Positions 50,619 through 59,797 of a stretch of DNA of 64,000 nucleotides are shown here, piece by piece (the first letter of the stretch is position 1; each line of letters starts with the position of its first letter). Below the pieces are notes generated by a model. It was not told the DNA's origin and searched no databases. It was given only the letters and a program-made list of their open reading frames with translations. The position numbers were made by a program, and so were the translations under genes. The DNA is taken from the NCBI RefSeq assembly GCF_036330325.1, contig NZ_JAZDRO010000003.1, positions 124,001 through 188,000 of the forward strand, written 5' to 3'. Source of the stretch: Hyphobacterium marinum. Its GTDB lineage: Bacteria; Pseudomonadota; Alphaproteobacteria; Caulobacterales; Maricaulaceae.

Positions 50619-52150
50619 CACGACCCCGCCACACCGGGGAGATTGCCACCGACGGCATGAACGAACCGCCCGGTGCGAACCAGGGCTGTTGCCGTCTCCA
50701 TATCCGGGGCGAAGAAGCGGTCATCCTCCAGCTTCGGGACCTCGGCACGCAGCACGGCCTTCGCCGCTTCGAGCGGTTCCGACGAGGTCAGCGGCGCGTG
50801 GAAGTCCATGCCCTGCGCGGCGGCCAGCGCTTCCATACCGATGACGGCGTGGAGGTTTTCTGCCATCGCCAGCAGGCGGCGTGCGCCATGCGCGGCCATC
50901 GAGACATGGTCTTCCTGGTTGGCCGAGGTCGGGATGGAATCCACACTCGCCGGATGGGCACGCTGCTTGTTCTCAGACACCAGCGCGGCGGCGGTCACCT
51001 GCGGGATCATGAAACCTGAATTCAGTCCCGGCGACGGCGACAGGAAGGCCGGCAGGCCAGACAGGTTCGGATCGGTGAGCAGCGCCAGACGGCGCTCCGA
51101 AATCGAGCCGATCTCGCAGATCGCCATCGCGATCATGTCGGCAGCAAAGGCGACCGGCTCGGCGTGGAAATTCCCGCCTGAGATCGACGTCGGCCCCTCG
51201 GCAAAGATCAGCGGATTGTCGGTGACGGCATTGGCCTCGGTTTGAAGCGTCGAGCCGGCCTGGCGCAACAGATCGAGGCAGGCCCCCATCACTTGCGGCT
51301 GACAGCGCAGGCAGTACGGATCCTGCACCTTGCCGCACTCGGCATGGGAGTCGACGATGGCGCTGCCATCGAGCAGTGCACGATAGGCCGCGCCCGTCTC
51401 GATCTGGCCGGCATGTCCCCTCACCGCGTGGATTCGCGCATCGAAAGGCGAGAGCGACCCGCGCGCCGCATCAACACTCATTGCACCGGTGACGAGCGCG
51501 CTCTGGAAGGCGGTCTCGGCCTCGAACAGGCCCGCGAGCGCGTGGGCGGTAGAGAATTGCGTCCCGTTAAGCAGCGCAAGGCCTTCCTTCGGTCCCAGAA
51601 CCAGCTTGTCCAGACCGGCGCGCGACAGCGCCTTGGCGGCGGGCATCCGTTCGCCCGCGACAATCGCTTCGCCCTCCCCCATCAGAATGGCGGCGAGATG
51701 CGCCAGCGGCGCGAGATCGCCTGATGCCCCGACCGATCCCTGCCCGGGAATGACGGGCGTCACGCCCTTGTCGAGCAGGCCTTGCAGTGCCGCGATCACC
51801 TGCCAGCGCACGCCCGACGCCCCGCGTCCGAGCGAGGCCATCTTCAGCGCAATCATCAGCCGGACGATGGGGCCCGGGACCGGCTCGCCAACACCGGCGG
51901 CATGGGACAGGACCAGGCGCGCTTGGAGCTCGCCGAGATCATCATCGCCAATGCGCACGGTCGCCAGCTTGCCGAACCCGGTATTGACGCCATAGACCGC
52001 GCGGCCCGAGGCGATCAGGTCCTGAACGGCCTGAGCGCCTGCGTCGACAGCGTCCCGCGTCTCGGAATCCAAGGCTATGCCAGCGCCGTGATAAATGTCG
52101 CGCCAGTCGCGCAGCGTCATGTCGCCGGGTCGAATAAAAATGGCGCTCAC
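50618..52150 (-). CDS. hutH: Histidine ammonia-lyase
   Basis: Removes ammonia from histidine to give urocanate. The 510-residue protein has GRAVYGVNTGFGKLATVR near residue 50, the MIO-forming Ala-Ser-Gly in GSVGASGDLAPLAHLA near residue 140, and NLSGLPAFLSPSPGLNSGF near residue 380. I place the start at GTG 52150, which overlaps the hutI stop as GTGA and gives the usual length; the 17-residue longer reading lies inside hutI. Motifs and length are normal. Confidence 0.96.
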   Translation of the reverse strand: MSAIFIRPGDMTLRDWRDIYHGAGIALDSETRDAVDAGAQAVQDLIASGRAVYGVNTGFGKLATVRIGDDDLGELQARLVLSHAAGVGEPVPGPIVRLMIALKMASLGRGASGVRWQVIAALQGLLDKGVTPVIPGQGSVGASGDLAPLAHLAAILMGEGEAIVAGERMPAAKALSRAGLDKLVLGPKEGLALLNGTQFSTAHALAGLFEAETAFQSALVTGAMSVDAARGSLSPFDARIHAVRGHAGQIETGAAYRALLDGSAIVDSHAECGKVQDPYCLRCQPQVMGACLDLLRQAGSTLQTEANAVTDNPLIFAEGPTSISGGNFHAEPVAFAADMIAMAICEIGSISERRLALLTDPNLSGLPAFLSPSPGLNSGFMIPQVTAAALVSENKQRAHPASVDSIPTSANQEDHVSMAAHGARRLLAMAENLHAVIGMEALAAAQGMDFHAPLTSSEPLEAAKAVLRAEVPKLEDDRFFAPDMETATALVRTGRFVHAVGGNLPGVAGS

Positions 52151-53361
52151 GCCCACTCTCCGTTCAGTATCCGCCCGTGGAGGGGCTTGGCACCAATCCA
52201 TTGCACCAATTCCGCCGGACGTTCCACATCCCAGATCGCCAGATCGCAGCGCTTGCCGGTCTCGATCGTGCCGATCTCGTTCCCAAGCCCCAGGGCGCGG
52301 GCACCGTCCCGTGTAATCCCGGCGAGGGCTTCCTCCACCGTCATGCCGAAGAGCGTGCAGCCCATATTGGCGATGGTCAGCAGCGACAAGACCGGCGACG
52401 TGCCGGGATTGGCGTCGGTCGCGAGCGCCATCGGTACACCCGCCTCTCTCAGGGCCGCGATAGGCGGCTTCTTCGTTTCATTGAGGCAATAGAAAGCCCC
52501 CGGCAGGATCACTGCCGTCATCCCCGCCTTGGCCATCGCCGCAATACCGGCTTCATTCGTGTATTCGAGATGGTCCGCGCTCAACGCGCCGAACTCGGCC
52601 GCCAGCGCCGCGCCGTCGAGGTCGGAAAGCTGGTCGGCATGAAGCTTGACCGGTAACCCCGCCGCCTTTGCGGCTTCAAACAGACGCCGGACCTGTTCGG
52701 GCGAAAACCCGATCCCCTCGCAATAGGCATCGACGGCGTCGGCGAGGCCCTGGCGCGCGGCCTCGGCGATCAGCGGGATACAGACCTCGTCGATATAAGC
52801 GTCGGCCTTGCCGGCATATTCCGGGGGCACGGCGTGGGCGGCGAGCAGCGTTGTCCGCACCCGCACGCCGGAAACTAACCCAAGTGATCGGGCGGCCTTG
52901 AGCATGTTAATTTCGGACTCGAAGTTTAGCCCGTAACCGCTTTTTATTTCTACAGTTCCTAGACCTTCGGCGTTCAGCGCATCGAGACGCGACAATGCCG
53001 TGGCAGCCAGCTCGGCTGCGGTCGCTGAGCGGACCGCATTGACGGTGCTTTTGATGCCGCCGCCGGACCGCGCGATGGACTCATAGCTCTCCCCCGCCAG
53101 CCGCCGTTCGAATTCGCCTGACCGGTCACCGGCGAAGACGAGATGGGTGTGGCAGTCGATCAGGGCCGGCGTCACCCACCGGCCATCGAGGTCATCGCGT
53201 TCATGGATCTCGACACTGTCCGGAAGGTCCTCCGACGTCCCGATCCACACGATCCGCCCGTCGCGTATGCCAACGGCATCGGCGTCCGTTCCGCCATAGG
53301 GGCGACCGTTCGCGGCCATGGTCGCGAGCCGGGCATGGGTAAGAAGTCGGTCAAAGCGCAT
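52147..53361 (-). CDS. hutI: Imidazolonepropionase
   Basis: Third enzyme of histidine degradation, opening the imidazolone ring. The 404-residue amidohydrolase has the metal site DCHTHLVFAGDRSGEFE near residue 68, then EIKSGYGLNFESEI, KLHADQLSDLDGAAL near residue 235, and ALATDANPGTSPV near residue 310. The last is the usual Asp metal ligand. It is the first gene of the minus-strand hutIHGU operon and lies 58 bases from the divergent hutF. I see no HutC-type operator in that gap. Confidence 0.95.
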   Translation of the reverse strand: MRFDRLLTHARLATMAANGRPYGGTDADAVGIRDGRIVWIGTSEDLPDSVEIHERDDLDGRWVTPALIDCHTHLVFAGDRSGEFERRLAGESYESIARSGGGIKSTVNAVRSATAAELAATALSRLDALNAEGLGTVEIKSGYGLNFESEINMLKAARSLGLVSGVRVRTTLLAAHAVPPEYAGKADAYIDEVCIPLIAEAARQGLADAVDAYCEGIGFSPEQVRRLFEAAKAAGLPVKLHADQLSDLDGAALAAEFGALSADHLEYTNEAGIAAMAKAGMTAVILPGAFYCLNETKKPPIAALREAGVPMALATDANPGTSPVLSLLTIANMGCTLFGMTVEEALAGITRDGARALGLGNEIGTIETGKRCDLAIWDVERPAELVQWIGAKPLHGRILNGEWA

Positions 53362-53419
53362 GCGCGCCCTCCCGTTGCGGGCGAATCCGGGATAACCCTC
53401 ATGTCAGAGGAAGGCTCCG

Positions 53420-54772
53420 ATGCGCAAGCTTCTAGCAGAAATCGCCCTGACACCCGATGGCTGGCAACGCGACGTGCTTGTCGGAATTGGTGCAGATGGA
53501 CGGATCGCTTCGGTCGTACCGGAGACGCAGGATCATGACGCTGAATGCGTCGATATCCTGCTTCCAGCCTTGTGCAACTTGCACAGCCACGCCTTCCAGC
53601 GCGCCATGGCCGGGCTGACGCAGCGGCGTGGCACGGGTGATGATGATTTCTGGTCCTGGCGCGAGGCGATGTACGGCTTTGTCCGCGCTCTCACCCCAGA
53701 GGACGTCGAGGCCATCGCCGCACAGCTCCACGTCGAACTGCTGGAAAGCGGTTTCGCGGCCATCGCCGAGTTTCACTATCTGCACCACGACCTGGACGGG
53801 GCAGTCCATACCGATCCCGCCGAAATGTCCGGCCGCGTCGCGGCGGCGGCCGCCACAAGCGGAATCGGCCTCACCCACCTGCCCGTCCTCTATGCACACA
53901 GCGACTTTGGCGGCAAACCGCCGGGCGAGGGCCAAAAACGCTTCCTGAACGACCCGGACGGCTTTTTGCGGCTGCGCGAATGCGCCCGGGCGCACCTGAC
54001 GCGCGATGACGACGGGCTGGGCGTCGCCTTTCATTCCCTGCGGGCCGTGACGCCCGACCAGATGACGGCGGTGCTGGCTGGCGCTTCCGATGGACCGGTT
54101 CATATCCACATCGCCGAACAGGTCCGCGAGGTCGAGGCCTGTCTCGACTGGTCCGGCCAGAGCCCGGTCGACTGGCTGCTTTCTCATGTCGATGTTGATG
54201 AGCGGTGGTGCCTCGTCCATGCCACCCATATGACAGCGGAGGAAACGGCAAGACTGGCGCGCTCGGGCGCGGTTGCCGGCCTCTGCCCGACGACGGAAGC
54301 CGATCTCGGCGACGGCATTTTCCCGGGACACACCTATCGCGAAGCCGGAGGCCGTTGGGGCGTTGGAACTGACAGCCATATCCGCGCCGATGCAGTGGGA
54401 GAATTATGCTTGCTTGAATGGAGCCAGCGCCTCGGCGAGCGTCGCCGCAATGTCATGGCTGAACCCGGCCAATCGACCGGACGCCATCTCTATGACTCCG
54501 CATTGTCTGGCGGTGCCCAAGCCCTTGGGCGCGCGAGCGGGGGGATCAAAACGGGCCTGTGGGCTGATCTCGTCGCGCTCGACACGCAGCATCCGCTCCT
54601 CTCTGGCCAGTCCGGCGATGCCATTCTCGACGCCTGGATTTTCTCGGGTGGGCGGGCCTGCGTTAGCGATGTATGGTCTGCCGGGCGGCACGTTGTGCGC
54701 GATGGCCGTCACATCCGGCGAGACGAGATTGCACGAGGATATCGCGGAGCCATGACCCGGCTGATGGCTTGA
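53420..54772 (+). CDS. hutF: Formimidoylglutamate deiminase
   Basis: Converts N-formimidoyl-glutamate to N-formylglutamate and ammonia. The 450-residue amidohydrolase has the metal motif LHSHAFQRAMAGLTQRRG near residue 53, AEFHYLHHDLDGAVHTDPAE near residue 118 and HIHIAEQVREVEACLDWSG near residue 230, all typical of HutF. Its presence with HutG and without HutE-type formimidase shows the five-step, formate-releasing route. AGAGGAAGG precedes ATG at 53420. It diverges from hutI. Confidence 0.95.
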   Translation: MRKLLAEIALTPDGWQRDVLVGIGADGRIASVVPETQDHDAECVDILLPALCNLHSHAFQRAMAGLTQRRGTGDDDFWSWREAMYGFVRALTPEDVEAIAAQLHVELLESGFAAIAEFHYLHHDLDGAVHTDPAEMSGRVAAAAATSGIGLTHLPVLYAHSDFGGKPPGEGQKRFLNDPDGFLRLRECARAHLTRDDDGLGVAFHSLRAVTPDQMTAVLAGASDGPVHIHIAEQVREVEACLDWSGQSPVDWLLSHVDVDERWCLVHATHMTAEETARLARSGAVAGLCPTTEADLGDGIFPGHTYREAGGRWGVGTDSHIRADAVGELCLLEWSQRLGERRRNVMAEPGQSTGRHLYDSALSGGAQALGRASGGIKTGLWADLVALDTQHPLLSGQSGDAILDAWIFSGGRACVSDVWSAGRHVVRDGRHIRRDEIARGYRGAMTRLMA

Positions 54773-54820
54773 CCGCGCTTTGATCAGCGCCAACCCTGTC
54801 TCGGACAGGGAGGCGATGAC

Positions 54821-55972
54821 ATGAAGTTTTTCGGCTTGGCCGCACTGGCCACCCTCGCACTTCCGGCTGTCGCCAGTGCGCAGTCATTGGAGGTGCGTTT
54901 GATGACCGCGCCGGAAGCCATTGCCGGCCCGGCCCAAATGCTCGGCCCCCTGGATGTTGCCTATCCGAGCAGCGATGGCATGCAGCCCCCCGCTCCTCTG
55001 CCGGTCTCAACCCTGTTCGAGCAGGCCGTCATGCCTGGTTTCGAGATCACGGCCATGGCCGCGGCCGGCGACATGGCCGTCAACTTTCCGGCCCAGCCCC
55101 TCGACCTCTCTCCGGTCGCGGGCCAGATCATCCCGTGCAGCCACGGTCGAGCCTGCACCGTGACCCTGCCCCTGACGCAACCCTGGCCGGCCCATGATCT
55201 GACCGCCTTTACCGTCACACTCGATGCGGGCCTGCCCGATCCTGATGGTGGCTGTCTGACCGTCTCCGGATATGGTCCCGGCGCGATCACCGCTGCGAAC
55301 GCCGCGTTCCCGGCGCGGGTGCAGACGATCCCCAATCTGCCGCCGGCGTTGCCATCCGGCGCACCGGCCGAGCCGTTCGCGCCCTTGCCGGAAACCTACC
55401 TTGTCCAGCCTCCGATGAGCGCGTCGCTGCTGCTGACAGGCAGCGTCAGCCTGCTGGTGTGCGGTGATGCACCAGATGGCGTCACCGGAACGCTCGACTA
55501 TGCGATGACGCAGGGCGGCAGCAACTGGAGCTGGTCAGTCGCGGGGCGGTGGACGCTGACCATCGAGAACGGCGAAGCCGTGTTCCGGCATACGCTCCAG
55601 TCCAACGATGTGACCGGCATGCTTCTGTCCGCCGAAACCGGCCATGTGGGCGACGTTGTCGCGTCGGCCAGCGAAACGGCGCAGGGCTGGCGTGTCACGA
55701 TCACGCCTGACCCTGATCTTGCCGATCCGGTCGTCCAGACCTTCCGTGAACGCGAGGCCATGGGGATGGGGGGACGCGAGATAGAACAGGAAACCAACCA
55801 CCCGGCGGTGATCGCCCTGTCCTATCTGTTCCGCGAATACCTGTCGGGCGGTGGGAGTGCAGAGTTTGTGGAGACGTCCGTCGAGGGCGTTGATGTCCCG
55901 TCCGGCCTGCCGCCGGTCTCAAATGGAACGGGCGTCAGTCTCGACCTTCACTGGACTTTTGGGGCGGACTGA
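54821..55972 (+). CDS. Secreted protein of unknown function
   Basis: A 383-residue exported protein with a clear signal peptide, MKFFGLAALATLALPAVASA, cleaved before QSLEVRLM. The mature chain is acidic, rich in Gly, Pro and Ala, and has four scattered cysteines (for example IIPCSHGRACTV), possibly disulfide-bonded. I do not recognise a domain; segments such as NWSWSVAGRWTLTIENGEA suggest beta structure. GGGAGG lies eight bases before ATG 54821. Its 3' end overlaps the convergent hisIE gene by 38 bases. It separates the histidine-degrading and histidine-making gene sets. Confidence 0.75.
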   Translation: MKFFGLAALATLALPAVASAQSLEVRLMTAPEAIAGPAQMLGPLDVAYPSSDGMQPPAPLPVSTLFEQAVMPGFEITAMAAAGDMAVNFPAQPLDLSPVAGQIIPCSHGRACTVTLPLTQPWPAHDLTAFTVTLDAGLPDPDGGCLTVSGYGPGAITAANAAFPARVQTIPNLPPALPSGAPAEPFAPLPETYLVQPPMSASLLLTGSVSLLVCGDAPDGVTGTLDYAMTQGGSNWSWSVAGRWTLTIENGEAVFRHTLQSNDVTGMLLSAETGHVGDVVASASETAQGWRVTITPDPDLADPVVQTFREREAMGMGGREIEQETNHPAVIALSYLFREYLSGGGSAEFVETSVEGVDVPSGLPPVSNGTGVSLDLHWTFGAD

Positions 55973-56582
55973 CCGCTTCGGCGTGCCGCCTTCGCAACTC
56001 CGCGATAACGGTGTCGAATCCGACACCCTTGCCCTCCAGCAGCACCAGCAGGTGGAAGACCAGGTCCGCAGCTTCACCGGTCAGGTCCGCGATGTCCCCA
56101 CTCACGGCGGCAAGCGCGGTTTCCACGCCTTCCTCGCCGACTTTCTGGGCCATGCGTTGCGGCCCCGCCGCAAGGAGCTTCGCGACATAGCTCCCGGATG
56201 GATCGGTATCGCGCCGCGACGCGATCACGTCTGAAAGCCGGGCCAGAAAACCGAGGCCGGGCGCGTCGCCATCATCAAAACAGGAGACCGAGCCGGTATG
56301 ACAGGCCGGCCCGGCCGGACGGGCCTCGACCAGTAGCGTATCCCGGTCGCAATCGGAGCGTATCGACACCAGTGAGAGCGTATTTCCGCTGGTCTCGCCC
56401 TTGGTCCAGAGCCGGTTTTTCGAGCGGCTGAAAAACGTCACCTGGCCGGTTTCCAGCGTACGCGTGAACGCATCGCGGTTCATGTAGCCGAGCATCAAGA
56501 CCTGGCGCGTCGCCGCGTCCTGAACGATGGCGGGGACGAGGCCCTCGCCCTTGTCAAAATCAATGTCGGGTGCGTCGGTCAT
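55935..56582 (-). CDS. hisI: Phosphoribosyl-AMP cyclohydrolase / phosphoribosyl-ATP pyrophosphatase (fused HisIE)
   Basis: Bifunctional enzyme for steps two and three of histidine synthesis. The HisI domain (residues 1-~115) has GYMNRDAFTRTLETGQVTFF, RSKNRLWTKGETSGN and the zinc region SDCDRDTLL with ACHTGSVSCF. The HisE domain (~118-205) has SYVAKLLAAGPQRMAQKVGE with EGVETALAA. Fusion of the two is usual in gammaproteobacteria and rare in alphaproteobacteria, where hisI and hisE are separate. ATG overlaps the hisF stop. It is the last gene of the operon. Confidence 0.96.
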   Translation of the reverse strand: MTDAPDIDFDKGEGLVPAIVQDAATRQVLMLGYMNRDAFTRTLETGQVTFFSRSKNRLWTKGETSGNTLSLVSIRSDCDRDTLLVEARPAGPACHTGSVSCFDDGDAPGLGFLARLSDVIASRRDTDPSGSYVAKLLAAGPQRMAQKVGEEGVETALAAVSGDIADLTGEAADLVFHLLVLLEGKGVGFDTVIAELRRRHAEAVSPPQKSSEGRD

Positions 56583-57346
56583 GGGCGTATCTCGATACCG
56601 TTTTGCATGAGGAAGGCCTTGAGGTCGGGAATGGCGATCGTGCCGCGGTGGAAAACGCTGGCCGCCAGCGCCCCATCGACATTGGCACCCTCGAAGACAG
56701 TCCGGAAATCCTCCGGCCGTCCGGCTCCGCCGGACGCGATCAGCGGCACCGGACAGACCGCGCGGGCCGCCGCAAGCTGATCGACGTCATAGCCGTCGCG
56801 AACACCATCACGGTCCATGCAGTTGAGCACGATTTCGCCCGCCCCTCGGCCGGTGGCTTCTGCGATCCAGTCGAGCGTCCTGCGTCCGAGCTGGCGGGAT
56901 TTCGACGGATCGCCGGTGAACTGGTGCACGCGCCACCCGCCGTCGTCCCTGCGGCTGTCGATGCCGACCACGACGCACTGGCTGCCGAACTCGGCCGCGA
57001 GGCGGTCGATCAGAGACGGATCGGACAGGGCCGGAGAGTTCACCGAAATCTTGTCCGCCCCGGCAAACAGGCGCGCCCGGGCCGCATCCGAGCTGGATAT
57101 GCCTCCGGCCACACAGAATGGAATGTCGAGCTCGCGGGCGACCGCCGAGATCCATTCCGGCTCGACCACGCGCCCGTCCGGACTGGCGGAAATTTCGTAG
57201 AAGACAAGCTCATCCGCGCCTTCCGCCGCGTAGCGTGCCGCAAGCTCGACAATGTCGCCAACGTCCTCGTGGTCGCGGAAACGTACGCCCTTGACGACAC
57301 GGCCATCACGAACATCCAGGCAGGGGATTATTCGCCGCGCGAGCAT
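56579..57346 (-). CDS. hisF: Imidazole glycerol phosphate synthase, cyclase subunit
   Basis: Makes imidazole glycerol phosphate with HisH. The 255-residue barrel starts RIIPCLDVRDGRVVKGVRF, with catalytic Asp11, and has VVVGIDSRRDD near residue 126 with the second catalytic Asp. The GIDS form of the latter motif is the one found in gammaproteobacterial HisF. It overlaps hisA by 19 bases and hisIE by four. Confidence 0.96.
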   Translation of the reverse strand: MLARRIIPCLDVRDGRVVKGVRFRDHEDVGDIVELAARYAAEGADELVFYEISASPDGRVVEPEWISAVARELDIPFCVAGGISSSDAARARLFAGADKISVNSPALSDPSLIDRLAAEFGSQCVVVGIDSRRDDGGWRVHQFTGDPSKSRQLGRRTLDWIAEATGRGAGEIVLNCMDRDGVRDGYDVDQLAAARAVCPVPLIASGGAGRPEDFRTVFEGANVDGALAASVFHRGTIAIPDLKAFLMQNGIEIRP

Positions 57347-58062
57347 ACCAATGCCTCCCTCACGGAGAATCGGCCATCAAGCACAGCACGGCCCGTAATC
57401 GCCCCGGCAACGCCGGCTTGCCGGAGCGCCCGCAAATCCGCGAGTGACGAGACACCGCCCGACGCCTGCCAGGCGATATCGGGATAACGGCGGCCCAGAT
57501 CAGCATAAAGGTCCAGTGCAGGGCCATTCAGCGCCCCGTCTCGGCCGATATCCGTGACGAGCGCGTGTCGGAGCCCGCTGGCCGAATAGATTTCCAGCAG
57601 GGCGTCCAGCGTGACGCCCGGCGTCTCGGTCCAGCCCCTGATCGCGGGATAGGCGACGCCCTCGACCCTGCGGACATCGAAGGCGAGCGCGATCCGGTCG
57701 GCGCCAAAGCGCTCGAGCCAGCGTAATACCCGGTCCGGATCGATCACCGCGAGACTGCCCACCACCGCCCGCTTGACGCCGGAGCCGTAAAGACATGCGA
57801 GATCGCGTTCCGAGCGAATGCCACCGCCCGACTGGATCGCCAGGCCTGTTCGGGCAATCCCGGCGACGGTATCGAGCTGGGCTTGCGCGCCATCCCGTGC
57901 CCCGGAGAGATCAACGACGTGGAGCCAGTCGGCCCCCTGCCCTTTCCAGGCGTCTGCCAACGCCAACGGATCACCGCCATAGTCGGTGACGGCATCAAAC
58001 GCGCCCTGGCGCAGGCGAACGACGCGGCCATCAAGCAGGTCAATTGCGGGATAGAGCTGCAT
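57328..58062 (-). CDS. hisA: Phosphoribosylformimino-5-aminoimidazole carboxamide ribotide isomerase
   Basis: Amadori isomerase before the HisHF step. The 244-residue barrel begins LYPAIDLLDGRVVRLRQGAF, has VVDLSGARDG near residue 50 and RAVVGSLAVIDPDRVLRWLE, and ends with ITGRAVLDGRFSVREALVCS. The last segment closely resembles that of E. coli HisA (GRALLEGKFTVKEAIAC). I use ATG at 58062, overlapping the hisH stop as ATGA; a 24-residue longer reading lies inside hisH. Confidence 0.95.
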   Translation of the reverse strand: MQLYPAIDLLDGRVVRLRQGAFDAVTDYGGDPLALADAWKGQGADWLHVVDLSGARDGAQAQLDTVAGIARTGLAIQSGGGIRSERDLACLYGSGVKRAVVGSLAVIDPDRVLRWLERFGADRIALAFDVRRVEGVAYPAIRGWTETPGVTLDALLEIYSASGLRHALVTDIGRDGALNGPALDLYADLGRRYPDIAWQASGGVSSLADLRALRQAGVAGAITGRAVLDGRFSVREALVCSRGE

Positions 58063-58658
58063 CACAGACCCCCGATAAAATTCGCCAGGATGCGCTGCCC
58101 GGTAGCGGACGAGCGCTCGGGATGAAACTGGCATCCGGTGATCGCTTCTTTCCGGACAACCGCCGGAATGGACTGGCCAAAGCTACACGTCGCAACGGTT
58201 GCGGAACCGTTCGGAGCCGCGAAGCCGTGCACGAAGTAGACGTGACTACCCGGATCAACGCCCTGAAGCAGCGGATCTTCTCCCGGGACGAAGTTGAGCC
58301 GGTTCCAGCCCATGTGCGGCCAGGGTGCGCCCTCAGGCGGTACAAGGCGTGAGACCCGGCCCGGGATCAGTCCCAGGCAAGCCGTTCCATCCTCATCGGA
58401 CTGCTCGAAGAGAAGCTGCATCCCGAGGCAAATCCCCAGCAGCGGCCGTTTTTCCGCTTTCAGGGCATTCACCCAGCCCCGCGCGCGCAGGGTCCGCATG
58501 GCAGCAGACGCCGTGCCGACACCGGGCAGGATCAACCGGTCCGCGCCGACCGCCTCGTCTGGCGCGGCAGCCAGGCGAAAGACGGCACCGAGCCGGTCGA
58601 GCGCGCATTGCACGGACAGGATGTTGGCACATCCGGTATCAATGATCGCAACGGTCAT
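58062..58658 (-). CDS. hisH: Imidazole glycerol phosphate synthase, glutaminase subunit
   Basis: Supplies ammonia to HisF from glutamine. The 198-residue protein has the catalytic cysteine in PLLGICLGMQLLFEQS near residue 78 and the His-Glu pair in TGCQFHPERSS near residue 178. The N-terminus AIIDTGCANILSVQCAL follows the gammaproteobacterial form (DTGCAN) rather than the YGMGN form common elsewhere. It starts five bases after the preceding stop and overlaps hisA. Confidence 0.95.
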   Translation of the reverse strand: MTVAIIDTGCANILSVQCALDRLGAVFRLAAAPDEAVGADRLILPGVGTASAAMRTLRARGWVNALKAEKRPLLGICLGMQLLFEQSDEDGTACLGLIPGRVSRLVPPEGAPWPHMGWNRLNFVPGEDPLLQGVDPGSHVYFVHGFAAPNGSATVATCSFGQSIPAVVRKEAITGCQFHPERSSATGQRILANFIGGL

Positions 58659-58663
58659 GACGG

Positions 58664-59797
58664 TCAGAGCGTGCCCTTGGTGGAAGGCAGGCTGTTGCCC
58701 TCAATCCGGATGGCCTGGCGCAGGGCCCGCCCGAACGCCTTGAAACAGGCTTCGGTCATGTGGTGGGCATTTTCGCCGCACACATCAACCTGGATCGACG
58801 CCTTCAACGCCTCGGCGAGCGACCGGAAGGCGTGCGGCACCATCTCGACCGGCAGACCGCCAACGCGGTCGCCGGGGATGTCCCCGTTGAACACCGCATA
58901 GGGCCGGCCGGAAAGATCGATCCAGACCCCGGCCCGCGCTTCGTCCATCGGCAGTTCGAACCCGAACCGCGCCAGGCCGCGCTTGTCGCCAAGCGCTTCC
59001 GCGAGCGCCGCGCCGAGTGCCAGGCACACATCCTCGACCGTGTGGTGGGCATCGACATCGAGATCACCCGATGCGGTCACGCGCAAAGCGAAGCCGCCAT
59101 GTCTCGCGACCTGTTCCAGCATGTGATCGAAAAAGGCGATGCCCGTCGCGATCTGTGCCGTACCGTCGCCGTCGAGATCGATGGCAACCGTGATGTCGGT
59201 CTCCGCTGTCTTGCGGCGGCGCACCGCCCGGCGCGGGGGCCGTACCCCCAGCCTGTCCGCCAAAGCCTCGGCCCGGTCCAGGGGATCGCAATAAAGGCTG
59301 AGAAGGCCCTGGCCACGGGACCCGTATCGTATACCGGCAGCATCCAGCCGGTTCGCCAGGGCATCGGGGTCCGCCGCGACAATGTCGAGCCGGTCACGCG
59401 ACACGCGTACCGCGCCGGTTTCGGGCCAGGACTCCAGCGCATTGGCGCAAGCCTTTAACAGCGCCATCTGCCGGGCGGCATTTTCCTGCCGCGCTGCCAT
59501 CGCAACGGGGGCCAGCGCCTCCAGCGCGGTCTTGATCGCCAGCGAGGACAGCGTGGCCTCGACCGTACGCGGCGTCTCGTCCATCGCCGCGACCGACAGC
59601 ACTGCGACCGGACAATCCGGCGGACCAATCACGTCCGCAGCAGCCGCGTCCAGGCCCGCCAGCGCGAAAGCCTCCGGCGTCGCGGCCAGTACCACGCTAT
59701 CGGCTGGAACCCCGAGCGACGCTGCTGCGCGAAGCCGCAGGTCTTCAAGCCCGTCTTGCCGGGATGCCGGTGCGGCAAGATCGAGAAACCCCGTCAC
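58664..59797 (-). CDS. hisB: Fusion of a degenerate HisC-like segment to imidazoleglycerol-phosphate dehydratase
   Basis: The C-terminal half (~188-377) is a complete HisB dehydratase: GIAFFDHMLEQVARHGGF, DVDAHHTVEDVCLALG and NAHHMTEACFKAFGRAL. The first ~187 residues do not resemble the HAD phosphatase of E. coli HisB. They look like a shortened aminotransferase: AFALAGL (43-49) equals the segment after the PLP lysine of E. coli HisC, with Glu42 where the lysine would be, and SRDRLDIVAADPDALANRL with AGIRYGSRGQG resembles the HisC C-terminal domain. The PLP lysine is lost, so aminotransferase activity is unlikely. GTG 59797 overlaps the hisD stop (GTGA), so the extension is translated. Confidence 0.88.
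   Translation of the reverse strand: MTGFLDLAAPASRQDGLEDLRLRAAASLGVPADSVVLAATPEAFALAGLDAAAADVIGPPDCPVAVLSVAAMDETPRTVEATLSSLAIKTALEALAPVAMAARQENAARQMALLKACANALESWPETGAVRVSRDRLDIVAADPDALANRLDAAGIRYGSRGQGLLSLYCDPLDRAEALADRLGVRPPRRAVRRRKTAETDITVAIDLDGDGTAQIATGIAFFDHMLEQVARHGGFALRVTASGDLDVDAHHTVEDVCLALGAALAEALGDKRGLARFGFELPMDEARAGVWIDLSGRPYAVFNGDIPGDRVGGLPVEMVPHAFRSLAEALKASIQVDVCGENAHHMTEACFKAFGRALRQAIRIEGNSLPSTKGTL

Noticed and set aside
53362..53419. HutC operator between hutI and hutF
   Set aside because: No palindrome resembling the known HutC site is present in the 58 bases.
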